Shown here: positions 1-5,422 of the stretch, piece by piece
Position numbering within the stretch: the stretch's first letter is position 1
Layout of the letters: the number at the start of each line of letters is the position of its first letter
NCBI GenBank assembly: GCA_003565095.1
Contig: PXDI01000347.1
Span: 1 to 5,422, forward strand
Direction of reading: 5' to 3'
DNA from: PVC group bacterium
GTDB lineage: Bacteria; Verrucomicrobiota; Kiritimatiellia; UBA8416; PXDI01
Length of the DNA stretch: 5,422 bases
Position numbers and translations under genes: made by a program
Notes under the pieces: generated by a model
Database searches by the model: none
What the model was told of the DNA's origin: nothing
Seen by the model: only the letters and a program-made list of their open reading frames with translations

Positions 1-232
1 CCTGACCTTGCCGGAACAACCGCCGCCGAAACTCGAGGACCTGAAGAATAAATGTGGGGCAGACCTTTAATCAAAACCCTAAAGAAAACCGGCTTTATTG
101 TCGTGAACAGGGAAAGATGGGTTAACACGATAGACGGGGTGGCTGCTGGTGGCGAGAAGGGATGTTTTTGTTGAAAGTTTTTTTATAAATACTCAGAAAG
201 CCGCCCAATTTAGAGAGCTGACTGGTTGATTT
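1..232. other. Intergenic region downstream of hsdR, possible end of a convergent plus-strand gene
   Basis: This stretch lies beyond the hsdR stop codon. On the plus strand a frame open from the left edge (codons from position 2, TAA at 68-70) reads LTLPEQPPPKLEDLKNKCGA followed by Asp-Leu and stop. It could be the C-terminus of a convergent gene, but 22 residues are too few to identify a family, and a second frame (stop at 49-51) is also open from the edge. On the minus strand there is no ATG between the hsdR stop and the left edge. The part from about 160 to 200 is AT-rich with T runs. I found no convincing stem-loop terminator here, although two convergent transcripts would be expected to end in this region. 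Confidence 0.3.
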
Positions 233-3200
233 TCATGCTGCATTGCTTGTTGTAAGGCGATAAACGAGATCGCTGACGTGGCGGCGGAATGATTCGTTTT
301 CGACAAATTGCTTGTAGATCTGTGTATCTTCGGTGAGTAGTAATTGCATAACTTTGTTAAGGGCCTGGTCGTGGGCCAGGCGTGCAGTGTGCGGGGTGTT
401 TTCTTTTGCGTTGCGGTAAGCCGTATCAGCCGCCACTTTGGGAGCAATGTCGTCGTGAATGCGTTTGATGACACGGTCAGAGTCGGTAAACAGCGTACCG
501 AATTGCTCGTTGAAGGTTTTGATGATGTTGCTAAGGAAGTCGAGCTCCGGCTCACGCTTGAACCCGCCTCCTTCGACAGGAACAGGGTCGATTGCGGCGT
601 CTTCATCGGCCAAGGCGATTTTCATAATTGCTTTTTTCTCTACCCGGTAGCTGTCCATGTCAATGGCTTCTAGAATGCCTTTGGACAGGTCTTCTTCCTT
701 GGGGTCGGGCAGTTTCGGGACAAGCAGATTGAGAAAGATGGAAAGCGTCTCCCACTGCGCATTATTGTATGGCAGAATGGAAGCCAGAAAGTCGTATGTG
801 CGGCAGAAGGCTTTGGCCTTGCCCTTGAAGTCGACCTGCCCGTCTTCGTCAAGTTGTTCTTTGTAGACTGCGACGCACAGGTCAAGCACGGGGTCGAGAC
901 GGTCGCGTTCGGCTCCTTGCAGAAACATTTCGACAACTTGCTGAACCTGTTCAGGAGAATAGACCTGGGCATTGTCGAGGGCGGATTTGAGGTCGTGTAG
1001 TTTATCGGGATCAGTTTCGTCTGATAGAATTGTGGTGCGGTAGTAGTCCTGAAAAGCGTGGGTGATGCCCATACTGTTGTTCTGAAAATCAAGGACAAAA
1101 CAGTCATGCTTTTTGGGGTGCGCGCGGTTGAGGCGCGATAGTGTCTGCACGGCCTTGATGCCGGCGAGGGGCTTGTCAACGTACATAGTGTGCAGCAGCG
1201 GCTCGTCAAACCCGGTTTGAAATTTGTCTGCACAAATAAGAAAACGGTATGGTTCATCCTGAAACTTCTCGGCAATATCGCCGGAGGAGAAACCGTTCAG
1301 GGAGGCTTCGGAAACTTTTGAGCCGTTATATACGTGCTCACCGGAGAAAGCGACAATGGCTTGATAAGGGCTTTTTCGCTCGGTCAGGTAGGTTTTGATG
1401 GCAAAGAAGTACTGTAAAGCGCGTTCAATGCCGTTGCAGACAATCATGGCGCGGGCCTGACCGCCGATTTTTCCGGGAATGATCACTTGCTCATGGAAAT
1501 GGTCCACCATGATTTCAGCTTTCAGGCGGATTGCATGGTCGTGGCTTTCAACATAGCGTCGAAGTTTCTTGTTGGCTTTTTTTGTGTCGAATTCCGGATC
1601 GTTTTCAATTCTTTTGATCAGCTTGTAGAAACTGTTGACCGGGGTATAGGCCTTGAGCACATCGAGGATGAAGCCTTCGTCGATAGCCTGTTTCATGGTG
1701 TAGCTGTGAAACGGGCGATGACGGATTCTGCCTTCAGCATCCTGCGGCAATGGCTCGCCGAACATTTCAAGGGTCTTGTTCTTGGGGGTGGCGGTGAATG
1801 CAAAGTAACTGGCGTTTTTGAGCATTTTACGGGCAGCCATCCGTGCCGCCAGCGCTTCATTGACGGTGTCTTCAGGGTCGACGGGATCAGAATCAGAGTC
1901 CTGTTCGCCGGAGAGGGCCTGACTCATTGCGGCGGAGGTTTTACCGCCCTGGCTGGAGTGAGCCTCATCAATAACAATGGCGAATGATTTACCTGTTTCT
2001 GTTTCGAGTTCATCGAGAATGAACGGGAATTTCTGAACAGTGGATACAATGATTTTTTTGCCTTCTTCAATAAACTTGCGCAGATCGCCTGAGCGGGAGG
2101 CATGGCCGACTGTGGAACGAACCTGCATGAATTGCTTGATGGTGGCCTGAATCTGCTGATCAAGCAAACGACGGTCGGTGACGACAATCACAGAGTCGAA
2201 AAGCGTCTTGCCGGCAGGATCGTCGGGTTTCTTGACCGCGATAAGCTGATGGGCCAGCCAGGCGATAGAGTTGGATTTGCCGCTTCCGGCGGAGTGCTGG
2301 ATAAGATAGCGGCGGCCGACACCGTTGCGCGAGACATCTGAAAGTGATTGGCGGACAACGCCAAGCTGGTGATAACGCGGCCAGATTTGCTTGCGCTTTT
2401 TGCGGCCGGTACGCGGATCCCTCTCTTCGATGATCTGGGCATAATTTTCGAGGATATCTGTCAGCCTAGCGGGAGTGAGCACTTCCTTCCAGAGATAATC
2501 TGTCTTGAGTCCAGCGGGGTTTGGCGGATTGCCTGCCCCGTCCTGGAATCCTTTGTTAAAGGGCAGGAACCAGGATGCCTTGCCTTTGAGTTCGGTGCAC
2601 ATGCGAACTTCGGAATCGTCAACAGCAAAATGCACAACACAGCGGCCGAATTCAAAAAGTTTTTCGCGCGGGTCACGGTCAGTCTTGTATTGGTAAACGG
2701 CGTCTTCGACAGTTTGCTTTGTGAGGCTGTTTTTAAGTTCAAATGTGGCGAGGGGCAACCCGTTGACAAAAAGACAAAGATCCAGCGCACGACGCGTTTC
2801 TTCATTGCTGTAGCGCAACTGACGAGTGATGGAGAAGCGGTTCTGCCGGTAGAGGGCAGCCGCGGTGGCGTTGCCGGGAGACGGAGTTCCATAGAACAGA
2901 TCAAAATGCAGCGCTCCGTAGTCAATCCCCTTACGGATGACGTCAATTACACCGCGCTTCCCGATCTCATTTGCAATACGGCGGAGGAATTTAAGGCGGT
3001 TGATATCTTTGGAAGTCACGCCTTCATACAGATTAGAGATCTGAAGTTGCTTAACGGATTCTCGCTGGGTTGCCTGCAGGAAGGAAAAGAGTTGTGAAGT
3101 ATCCAGTGCATGCGCCCGGTCATAGTCTGTTGGAAAACCGGCAAAGTACCCCGCCCCGCCGGCCTTGGCGGCGGCAATGGCATCCGGCGTTTCTGCTGCC

Positions 3201-3292
3201 CGCAAATTCGCGGCTGCGTCAAGACAGTCACAGCCGGCCATATGGAGCATGATCAGCGTTTCAAGGCCTTTTTCTGTGATGTCAGTGGTCAT
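233..3292 (-). CDS. hsdR: Type I restriction-modification system, restriction/translocase subunit HsdR
   Basis: This is the motor and nuclease subunit of a type I R-M complex; it translocates DNA using ATP and cuts unmethylated DNA away from the recognition site. The protein is 1019 residues, a normal length for the family. The N-terminal PD-(D/E)XK nuclease domain shows Asp171 followed by Glu185-Leu-Lys187, then the family-typical VEDAVYQY stretch (195-202). The SF2 helicase core follows: Walker A HSAGSGKS (333-340), VVTDRR (370-375), DEAH box (442-445), FTATP (499-503), a motif V region around 686-697 (ICADKFQTGFDE) and QTLSRLNR (716-723). The remaining roughly 300 residues are the helical C-terminal region expected to contact HsdM/HsdS. 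No frameshift or lost catalytic residue is visible, so the enzyme should be active. The ATG at 3292 overlaps the stop of the upstream gene as ATGA. Only weak Shine-Dalgarno matches precede it, so coupled translation is likely. Assignment from motifs is firm; the exact type I subfamily is not determined. Confidence 0.97.
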   Translation of the reverse strand: MTTDITEKGLETLIMLHMAGCDCLDAAANLRAAETPDAIAAAKAGGAGYFAGFPTDYDRAHALDTSQLFSFLQATQRESVKQLQISNLYEGVTSKDINRLKFLRRIANEIGKRGVIDVIRKGIDYGALHFDLFYGTPSPGNATAAALYRQNRFSITRQLRYSNEETRRALDLCLFVNGLPLATFELKNSLTKQTVEDAVYQYKTDRDPREKLFEFGRCVVHFAVDDSEVRMCTELKGKASWFLPFNKGFQDGAGNPPNPAGLKTDYLWKEVLTPARLTDILENYAQIIEERDPRTGRKKRKQIWPRYHQLGVVRQSLSDVSRNGVGRRYLIQHSAGSGKSNSIAWLAHQLIAVKKPDDPAGKTLFDSVIVVTDRRLLDQQIQATIKQFMQVRSTVGHASRSGDLRKFIEEGKKIIVSTVQKFPFILDELETETGKSFAIVIDEAHSSQGGKTSAAMSQALSGEQDSDSDPVDPEDTVNEALAARMAARKMLKNASYFAFTATPKNKTLEMFGEPLPQDAEGRIRHRPFHSYTMKQAIDEGFILDVLKAYTPVNSFYKLIKRIENDPEFDTKKANKKLRRYVESHDHAIRLKAEIMVDHFHEQVIIPGKIGGQARAMIVCNGIERALQYFFAIKTYLTERKSPYQAIVAFSGEHVYNGSKVSEASLNGFSSGDIAEKFQDEPYRFLICADKFQTGFDEPLLHTMYVDKPLAGIKAVQTLSRLNRAHPKKHDCFVLDFQNNSMGITHAFQDYYRTTILSDETDPDKLHDLKSALDNAQVYSPEQVQQVVEMFLQGAERDRLDPVLDLCVAVYKEQLDEDGQVDFKGKAKAFCRTYDFLASILPYNNAQWETLSIFLNLLVPKLPDPKEEDLSKGILEAIDMDSYRVEKKAIMKIALADEDAAIDPVPVEGGGFKREPELDFLSNIIKTFNEQFGTLFTDSDRVIKRIHDDIAPKVAADTAYRNAKENTPHTARLAHDQALNKVMQLLLTEDTQIYKQFVENESFRRHVSDLVYRLTTSNAA

Positions 3293-4098
3293 TTGGGGCT
3301 CTCATTCCTATTGTCGGACGAGTCAGACTTGTCGGACTCGTCCGAACCGTCAGTTGCACTTTCTATCGGCAGAATTCGCCGGCATTCCGGATACCCCGAA
3401 CAGCCCCAGAATAGCTCGCCTGCGTGAGGGCCGCTCTTGGCCTTGCGCTGGCGCATGGGCTTGCCGCAATCCGGACAGGCGGGTGCTTCGGGAGCTCCTT
3501 GCCGGCGCGCCCGTGCCGCCATGCGTGTGGCATAGAGATTTTCGGTGAAACCGCCTTTTTCGACAAAATCACTGGCTTGACGCTCGATCAGACGGCGCAG
3601 CAGGTACGCCGCCTGGTGCGTGGCGCAGAGCATCGCATTAGCCGCCAGTACCGGCTCGGCTTTGGCAACAAAATCCGCCAGACCGGCCAAACCGGTTAAA
3701 CGCACCGTGCCAGGCTTGGCTGGCGGCAGATCGGGCGCTATGTCATCCATGAGACGCTCGCGCATGGCCAGTGCCTCGGGTGAATTCTTGTGCCACACGC
3801 GCAATCCCCGGTGTATCAGGAAACTTTTGTAGTCCTTGACAAGCTCATCGTTGAGGCTGGCCCGCGCCACATTTGTTAGTTTGAGTTCGCTCTTGCGCGA
3901 GGTAGCGGCCGCCCCGCTGCCTTCGGAAATGTTGCGCACACCGCTACGCGCCGCCTGCACCATCTGGTCATGGGTGCGCGAGTTCCTGGGAATAAACCGG
4001 TCACAGAAAGCGACTGTGGCATCATAAACCGCTTCTGCCACCGCATACGCCCGCAGGCTCTCGTAGCCGCCGTGCGGCAACAACGGGCTATCGTTCAT
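3289..4098 (-). CDS. Four-helix-bundle protein with C-terminal topoisomerase-type zinc ribbon, R-M accessory
   Basis: A 269-residue protein between hsdS and hsdR. Residues about 10-125 resemble the four helix bundle family (TIGR02436, the group that includes 23S rRNA intervening-sequence proteins and the bAvd proteins of diversity-generating retroelements), including the typical helix with RSGVRNISEGSG (51-62). Residues about 130-200 are a further helical region, matching what I recall as the 'four helix bundle suffix' domain. Residues 208-239 form a zinc ribbon of the topoisomerase I C4 type: C208-x2-C211-x21-C233-x5-C239, with WGCSGYPEC typical of that finger; it probably binds nucleic acid. 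The tail (about 250-262) is a Ser-Asp-X repeat coded by a 9-bp DNA array. I chose the ATG at 4098 because GGAGGA lies just upstream; a longer frame from a TTG at 4197 would read through an intergenic repeat array and looks unreal. There is no signal peptide, so it should be cytoplasmic. It overlaps hsdR by 4 bp, implying coupled expression and a role linked to the R-M complex. The actual function is unknown. Confidence 0.88.
   Translation of the reverse strand: MNDSPLLPHGGYESLRAYAVAEAVYDATVAFCDRFIPRNSRTHDQMVQAARSGVRNISEGSGAAATSRKSELKLTNVARASLNDELVKDYKSFLIHRGLRVWHKNSPEALAMRERLMDDIAPDLPPAKPGTVRLTGLAGLADFVAKAEPVLAANAMLCATHQAAYLLRRLIERQASDFVEKGGFTENLYATRMAARARRQGAPEAPACPDCGKPMRQRKAKSGPHAGELFWGCSGYPECRRILPIESATDGSDESDKSDSSDNRNESPK
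3313..3353. repeat. 9-bp repeat array A, in the 3' end of the four-helix-bundle gene
   Basis: GTCNGAC units begin at 3313, 3322, 3331, 3340 and 3349, exactly 9 bp apart. The first three are perfect, the fourth ends in GAA and the fifth is only GTCAG. Each GTC-N-GAC core is a palindrome around one base, so the array looks alike on both strands and can fold. On the minus strand it is read in frame as GSDESDKSDSSD near the C-terminus of the zinc-ribbon protein. It ends 20 bp before the hsdR start codon. Confidence 0.85.
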
Positions 4099-4101
4099 GG
4101 T

Positions 4102-4107
4102 TCCTCC
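4102..4107 (-). promoter_or_regulatory. Ribosome binding site of the four-helix-bundle gene
   Basis: The minus strand reads GGAGGAACCATG, a strong Shine-Dalgarno core (GGAGG) with a short spacer of 4 nt before the ATG at 4098. This decides the start: the same frame stays open up to a TTG at 4197, but that extension crosses the repeat array and has no family similarity that I can see. Confidence 0.7.
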
Positions 4108-4141
4108 AGTATCATTGAATCTATACTCGTAAACAACTATC

Positions 4142-4175
4142 GTCAGACAAGTCAGACTTGTCCGACCCGTCAGAC
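4142..4175. repeat. 9-bp repeat array B, intergenic
   Basis: Four perfect GTCNGAC units begin at 4142, 4151, 4160 and 4169, with 9-bp spacing. It is the same unit as the arrays in the two flanking genes. This copy lies in the gap between hsdS and the four-helix-bundle gene, 43 bp upstream of the start at 4098. Within it, GACAAGTC and GACTTGTC form an inverted repeat around one base. It is not in phase with either neighbouring reading frame. Confidence 0.85.
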
Positions 4176-4266
4176 CAAACGCCGCCTCTACCCCCAAACC
4201 GCAGCAAAAAGCAATACGCCCGGAATATGCCTGATTATCAGCGAAACTTCAAGCGCATGCTCTCGC

Positions 4267-4288
4267 AAAACTTGCTCAGTTGAGCAAG
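4267..4288 (-). terminator. Possible weak terminator or attenuator hairpin after hsdS
   Basis: On the minus strand CTTGCTCA and TGAGCAAG (plus-strand 4281-4288 and 4271-4278) form a perfect 8-bp inverted repeat separated by 2 bases, followed directly by TTTT (4267-4270). It begins 6 nt after the hsdS stop codon. The stem is only half GC and the T run is short, so termination would be partial at best. It could lower expression of the accessory gene and hsdR relative to hsdS, or protect the 3' end of the transcript. Confidence 0.4.
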
Positions 4289-4293
4289 CCATG

Positions 4294-5422
4294 TCATACG
4301 CTTGCCTCCTCAATCAAGGCTTCGGCATCTTCGTTGGACAAGTCCGACAGGTCCGACTCGTCTGACGCTCCCCCCACAACCTCAGGCAAACCACGTGCCG
4401 CTCCCGCCTGCGCCGCAAGCGACGCGGCAGGCAGGTCGCGGACATCCAGCTTGCCCGTCACCACATCTGCCGTCAGGCGCGTGCGGTACTCGCGCAGAAG
4501 TTCGATCTCCAGCTCGTAGCGGGTGATGGCGGCGTTAAGAGCACCCAATTTACCTTTTAATTCAACCAGAATCTGCTTTGATTCATTAACAGGTGGCAAA
4601 GCAAAAATAAAATCCTTCAATTCTGATATGGGCAGATTGTTGGCCATGCCCTCTGCCCCGCTAATGGCCTTTTCGACCTGTATTCGATAATAAGGGCTGT
4701 TCATTGCCAGCACCATAAAGTCTGAATCAACTGAAGAATGGAAAATAGACCTGAATATTTTATCAGAGAGAATGAGTTTGTAGTCTAATTTCTCAACTTT
4801 CGCCACTGACCCCACAAGTCGAGGTGATCCGCAAGCTCGCGAGATCAGAACATCACCAACATGCACAGCAATTGACGGGTCAATAGTAAACCCTTTGGCC
4901 AACTGCTTATGCTCTGCTTGCCGAAACACACCATGATTCACGCAACCAGATTTCAACACACCCCAGCTATCACCTTCGGCAAGAAAGCCAACAGCTTGCG
5001 GACTTATCCCTTGATCAATTCGGGCGACAAGATTTCTGAACCGCCTCACCTCCCAATGCTCCGGAATCTCCCCCAGCCAGGGGATGCCGGAGTCCTTGAG
5101 TTTGACGTTGGGGTCGAGGCCGCGGGTGACGGCGCGGTGGATGATGGCCTGCTTTTGTTCGTTGAGCAGGGCGATGATCTTGCGCTTGGCCCGGATCGCC
5201 TTCTCCAACCGCCCGTTCCAGTAGTCCAGAAACCGCACAATCGCCGCCTGCTCCGCAGGGGGCGGGATAGCTATGGAAACATTCAGCAGATCAGAGGGAC
5301 CTAGGGTAGATCGCACTCCTGCACCCAGCTTGTTGTAAACACCACGAGCATATAGATCATAGAACTGAAGATAGAAATATCGTACGGTCGTCCGACTTAT
5401 CGGGACCAACCGAACATATGCG
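4294..5422 (-). CDS. hsdS: Type I restriction-modification system, specificity subunit HsdS (5' end missing)
   Basis: HsdS chooses the bipartite DNA target and scaffolds the HsdM and HsdR subunits. The frame is open to the right edge, so the true start and most of the first target-recognition domain (TRD) lie outside; 375 residues are visible. In that numbering, 1-50 is the end of TRD1. About 53-112 is the central conserved region, with the typical PPPAEQAAIVRFLD motif and a long helix ending in EQKQAIIHRAVTRGLDP. About 113-270 is TRD2, opening with GIPWLGEIPEHWEV. About 275-330 is the distal conserved helix with LLREYRTRLTADVVTGKLDV. The last 45 residues are low in complexity and include the SDESDLSDLSN tail coded by repeat array C. 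The TTG at 5409 could pass for a start but falls inside the domain and is not the real one. TRD2 is much poorer in GC than the conserved parts, as expected if TRDs are exchanged. hsdM should be upstream. The target sequence cannot be read from this alone. Confidence 0.95.
   Translation of the reverse strand, partial: AYVRLVPISRTTVRYFYLQFYDLYARGVYNKLGAGVRSTLGPSDLLNVSIAIPPPAEQAAIVRFLDYWNGRLEKAIRAKRKIIALLNEQKQAIIHRAVTRGLDPNVKLKDSGIPWLGEIPEHWEVRRFRNLVARIDQGISPQAVGFLAEGDSWGVLKSGCVNHGVFRQAEHKQLAKGFTIDPSIAVHVGDVLISRACGSPRLVGSVAKVEKLDYKLILSDKIFRSIFHSSVDSDFMVLAMNSPYYRIQVEKAISGAEGMANNLPISELKDFIFALPPVNESKQILVELKGKLGALNAAITRYELEIELLREYRTRLTADVVTGKLDVRDLPAASLAAQAGAARGLPEVVGGASDESDLSDLSNEDAEALIEEASV
4333..4366. 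repeat. 9-bp repeat array C, in the 3' end of hsdS
   Basis: Units begin at 4333 (GTTGGAC, one mismatch), 4342, 4351 and 4360, 9 bp apart; the last three are perfect GTCNGAC. On the minus strand it is read in frame as SDESDLSDLSN near the C-terminus of HsdS, beyond the last conserved HsdS segment, so it is probably a dispensable tail. The array starts 36 bp before the HsdS stop codon. Confidence 0.85.

Larger units (their letters stand above)
4099..4293 (-). other. Gap between hsdS and the four-helix-bundle gene
   Basis: This 195-bp gap holds a perfect stem-loop close to the hsdS stop, repeat array B, and the ribosome binding site of the next gene. Two short reading frames start at or near the hsdS stop: ATG at 4297 (19 codons, ending at 4238, overlapping the stop as ATGA) and ATG at 4292 (34 codons, ending at 4188). 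A good AGGAGG at 4305-4310, inside the hsdS coding sequence, is 7 nt before the first of them. Neither peptide resembles a family I know, so I do not call them genes. A possible promoter (TTGTCT at 4145-4150 and TATAGA at 4120-4125, 19-bp spacer) is weak. Confidence 0.5.

Noticed and set aside
3110..3427. Plus-strand frame that also reads a Ser-Asp-X stretch (SDESDLSDSSE)
   Set aside because: It is a by-product of the strand symmetry of the 9-bp unit; the frame lies opposite hsdR and the zinc-ribbon gene, whose protein motifs are unambiguous.
3289..4098. Diversity-generating retroelement accessory (bAvd-like) role
   Set aside because: There is no reverse transcriptase, no template/variable repeat pair and no target gene in the window; the neighbours are R-M subunits.
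4120..4150. Promoter for the four-helix-bundle gene
   Set aside because: TTGTCT and TATAGA are 19 bp apart and match the sigma-70 consensus only partly; too weak to list as a site.
4099..4197. 33-residue N-terminal extension of the four-helix-bundle protein from a TTG at 4197
   Set aside because: It would translate repeat array B in an odd phase and has no Shine-Dalgarno that I can see. The ATG at 4098 has GGAGG nearby and begins where the family-like sequence begins.
3313..4366. CRISPR array
   Set aside because: The repeats are 9-bp tandem units without spacers and partly coding.
5384..5404. A fourth repeat copy near the right edge (GTCGTCCGAC)
   Set aside because: Only one GTCNGAC core is present, without 9-bp periodicity, and the codons fit the HsdS first recognition domain.

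Overview
The window looks like the 3' part of a bacterial type I restriction-modification (R-M) operon, transcribed right to left on the minus strand. In transcription order it holds a 5'-truncated hsdS (specificity subunit, cut by the right edge), a small accessory gene encoding a four-helix-bundle protein with a C-terminal topoisomerase-type zinc ribbon, and a complete hsdR (restriction/translocase subunit). The methyltransferase gene hsdM is not in the window; by the usual gene order it should lie beyond the right edge.

Layout. Positions 1-232 have no recognisable gene; at most the last codons of a convergent plus-strand gene lie at 2-70. hsdR runs from 3292 down to 233 and starts inside the stop codon of the accessory gene (ATGA overlap), so those two genes are translationally coupled. 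The accessory gene starts at 4098 behind a good Shine-Dalgarno sequence. A 195-bp gap, holding a perfect hairpin and a short repeat array, separates it from the hsdS stop at 4294. HsdS occupies 4294-5422: the end of the first target-recognition domain, the central conserved repeat, the whole second target-recognition domain and the distal conserved repeat.

How the parts work together. HsdS reads a bipartite DNA target and assembles with HsdM to methylate it. HsdR joins to form the complex that translocates and cuts unmethylated DNA. The role of the four-helix-bundle/zinc-ribbon protein is unknown, but its position suggests it acts with the R-M complex or on DNA.

The most unusual structure is a family of three short arrays of a 9-bp, strand-symmetric unit (GTCNGAC plus 2 bp). 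They lie in the 3' end of hsdS, in the hsdS-accessory gap and in the 3' end of the accessory gene. The two genic copies are read in the same frame and add Ser-Asp-X tails to two unrelated proteins. This looks like a small repeat that spreads to gene junctions.

Organism. GC content is moderate and varies along the locus. The genes are clearly bacterial. I have an unverified impression that similar SDX-encoding repeats occur in Lentisphaerota/Kiritimatiellota/Verrucomicrobiota genomes, but nothing here proves the phylum.
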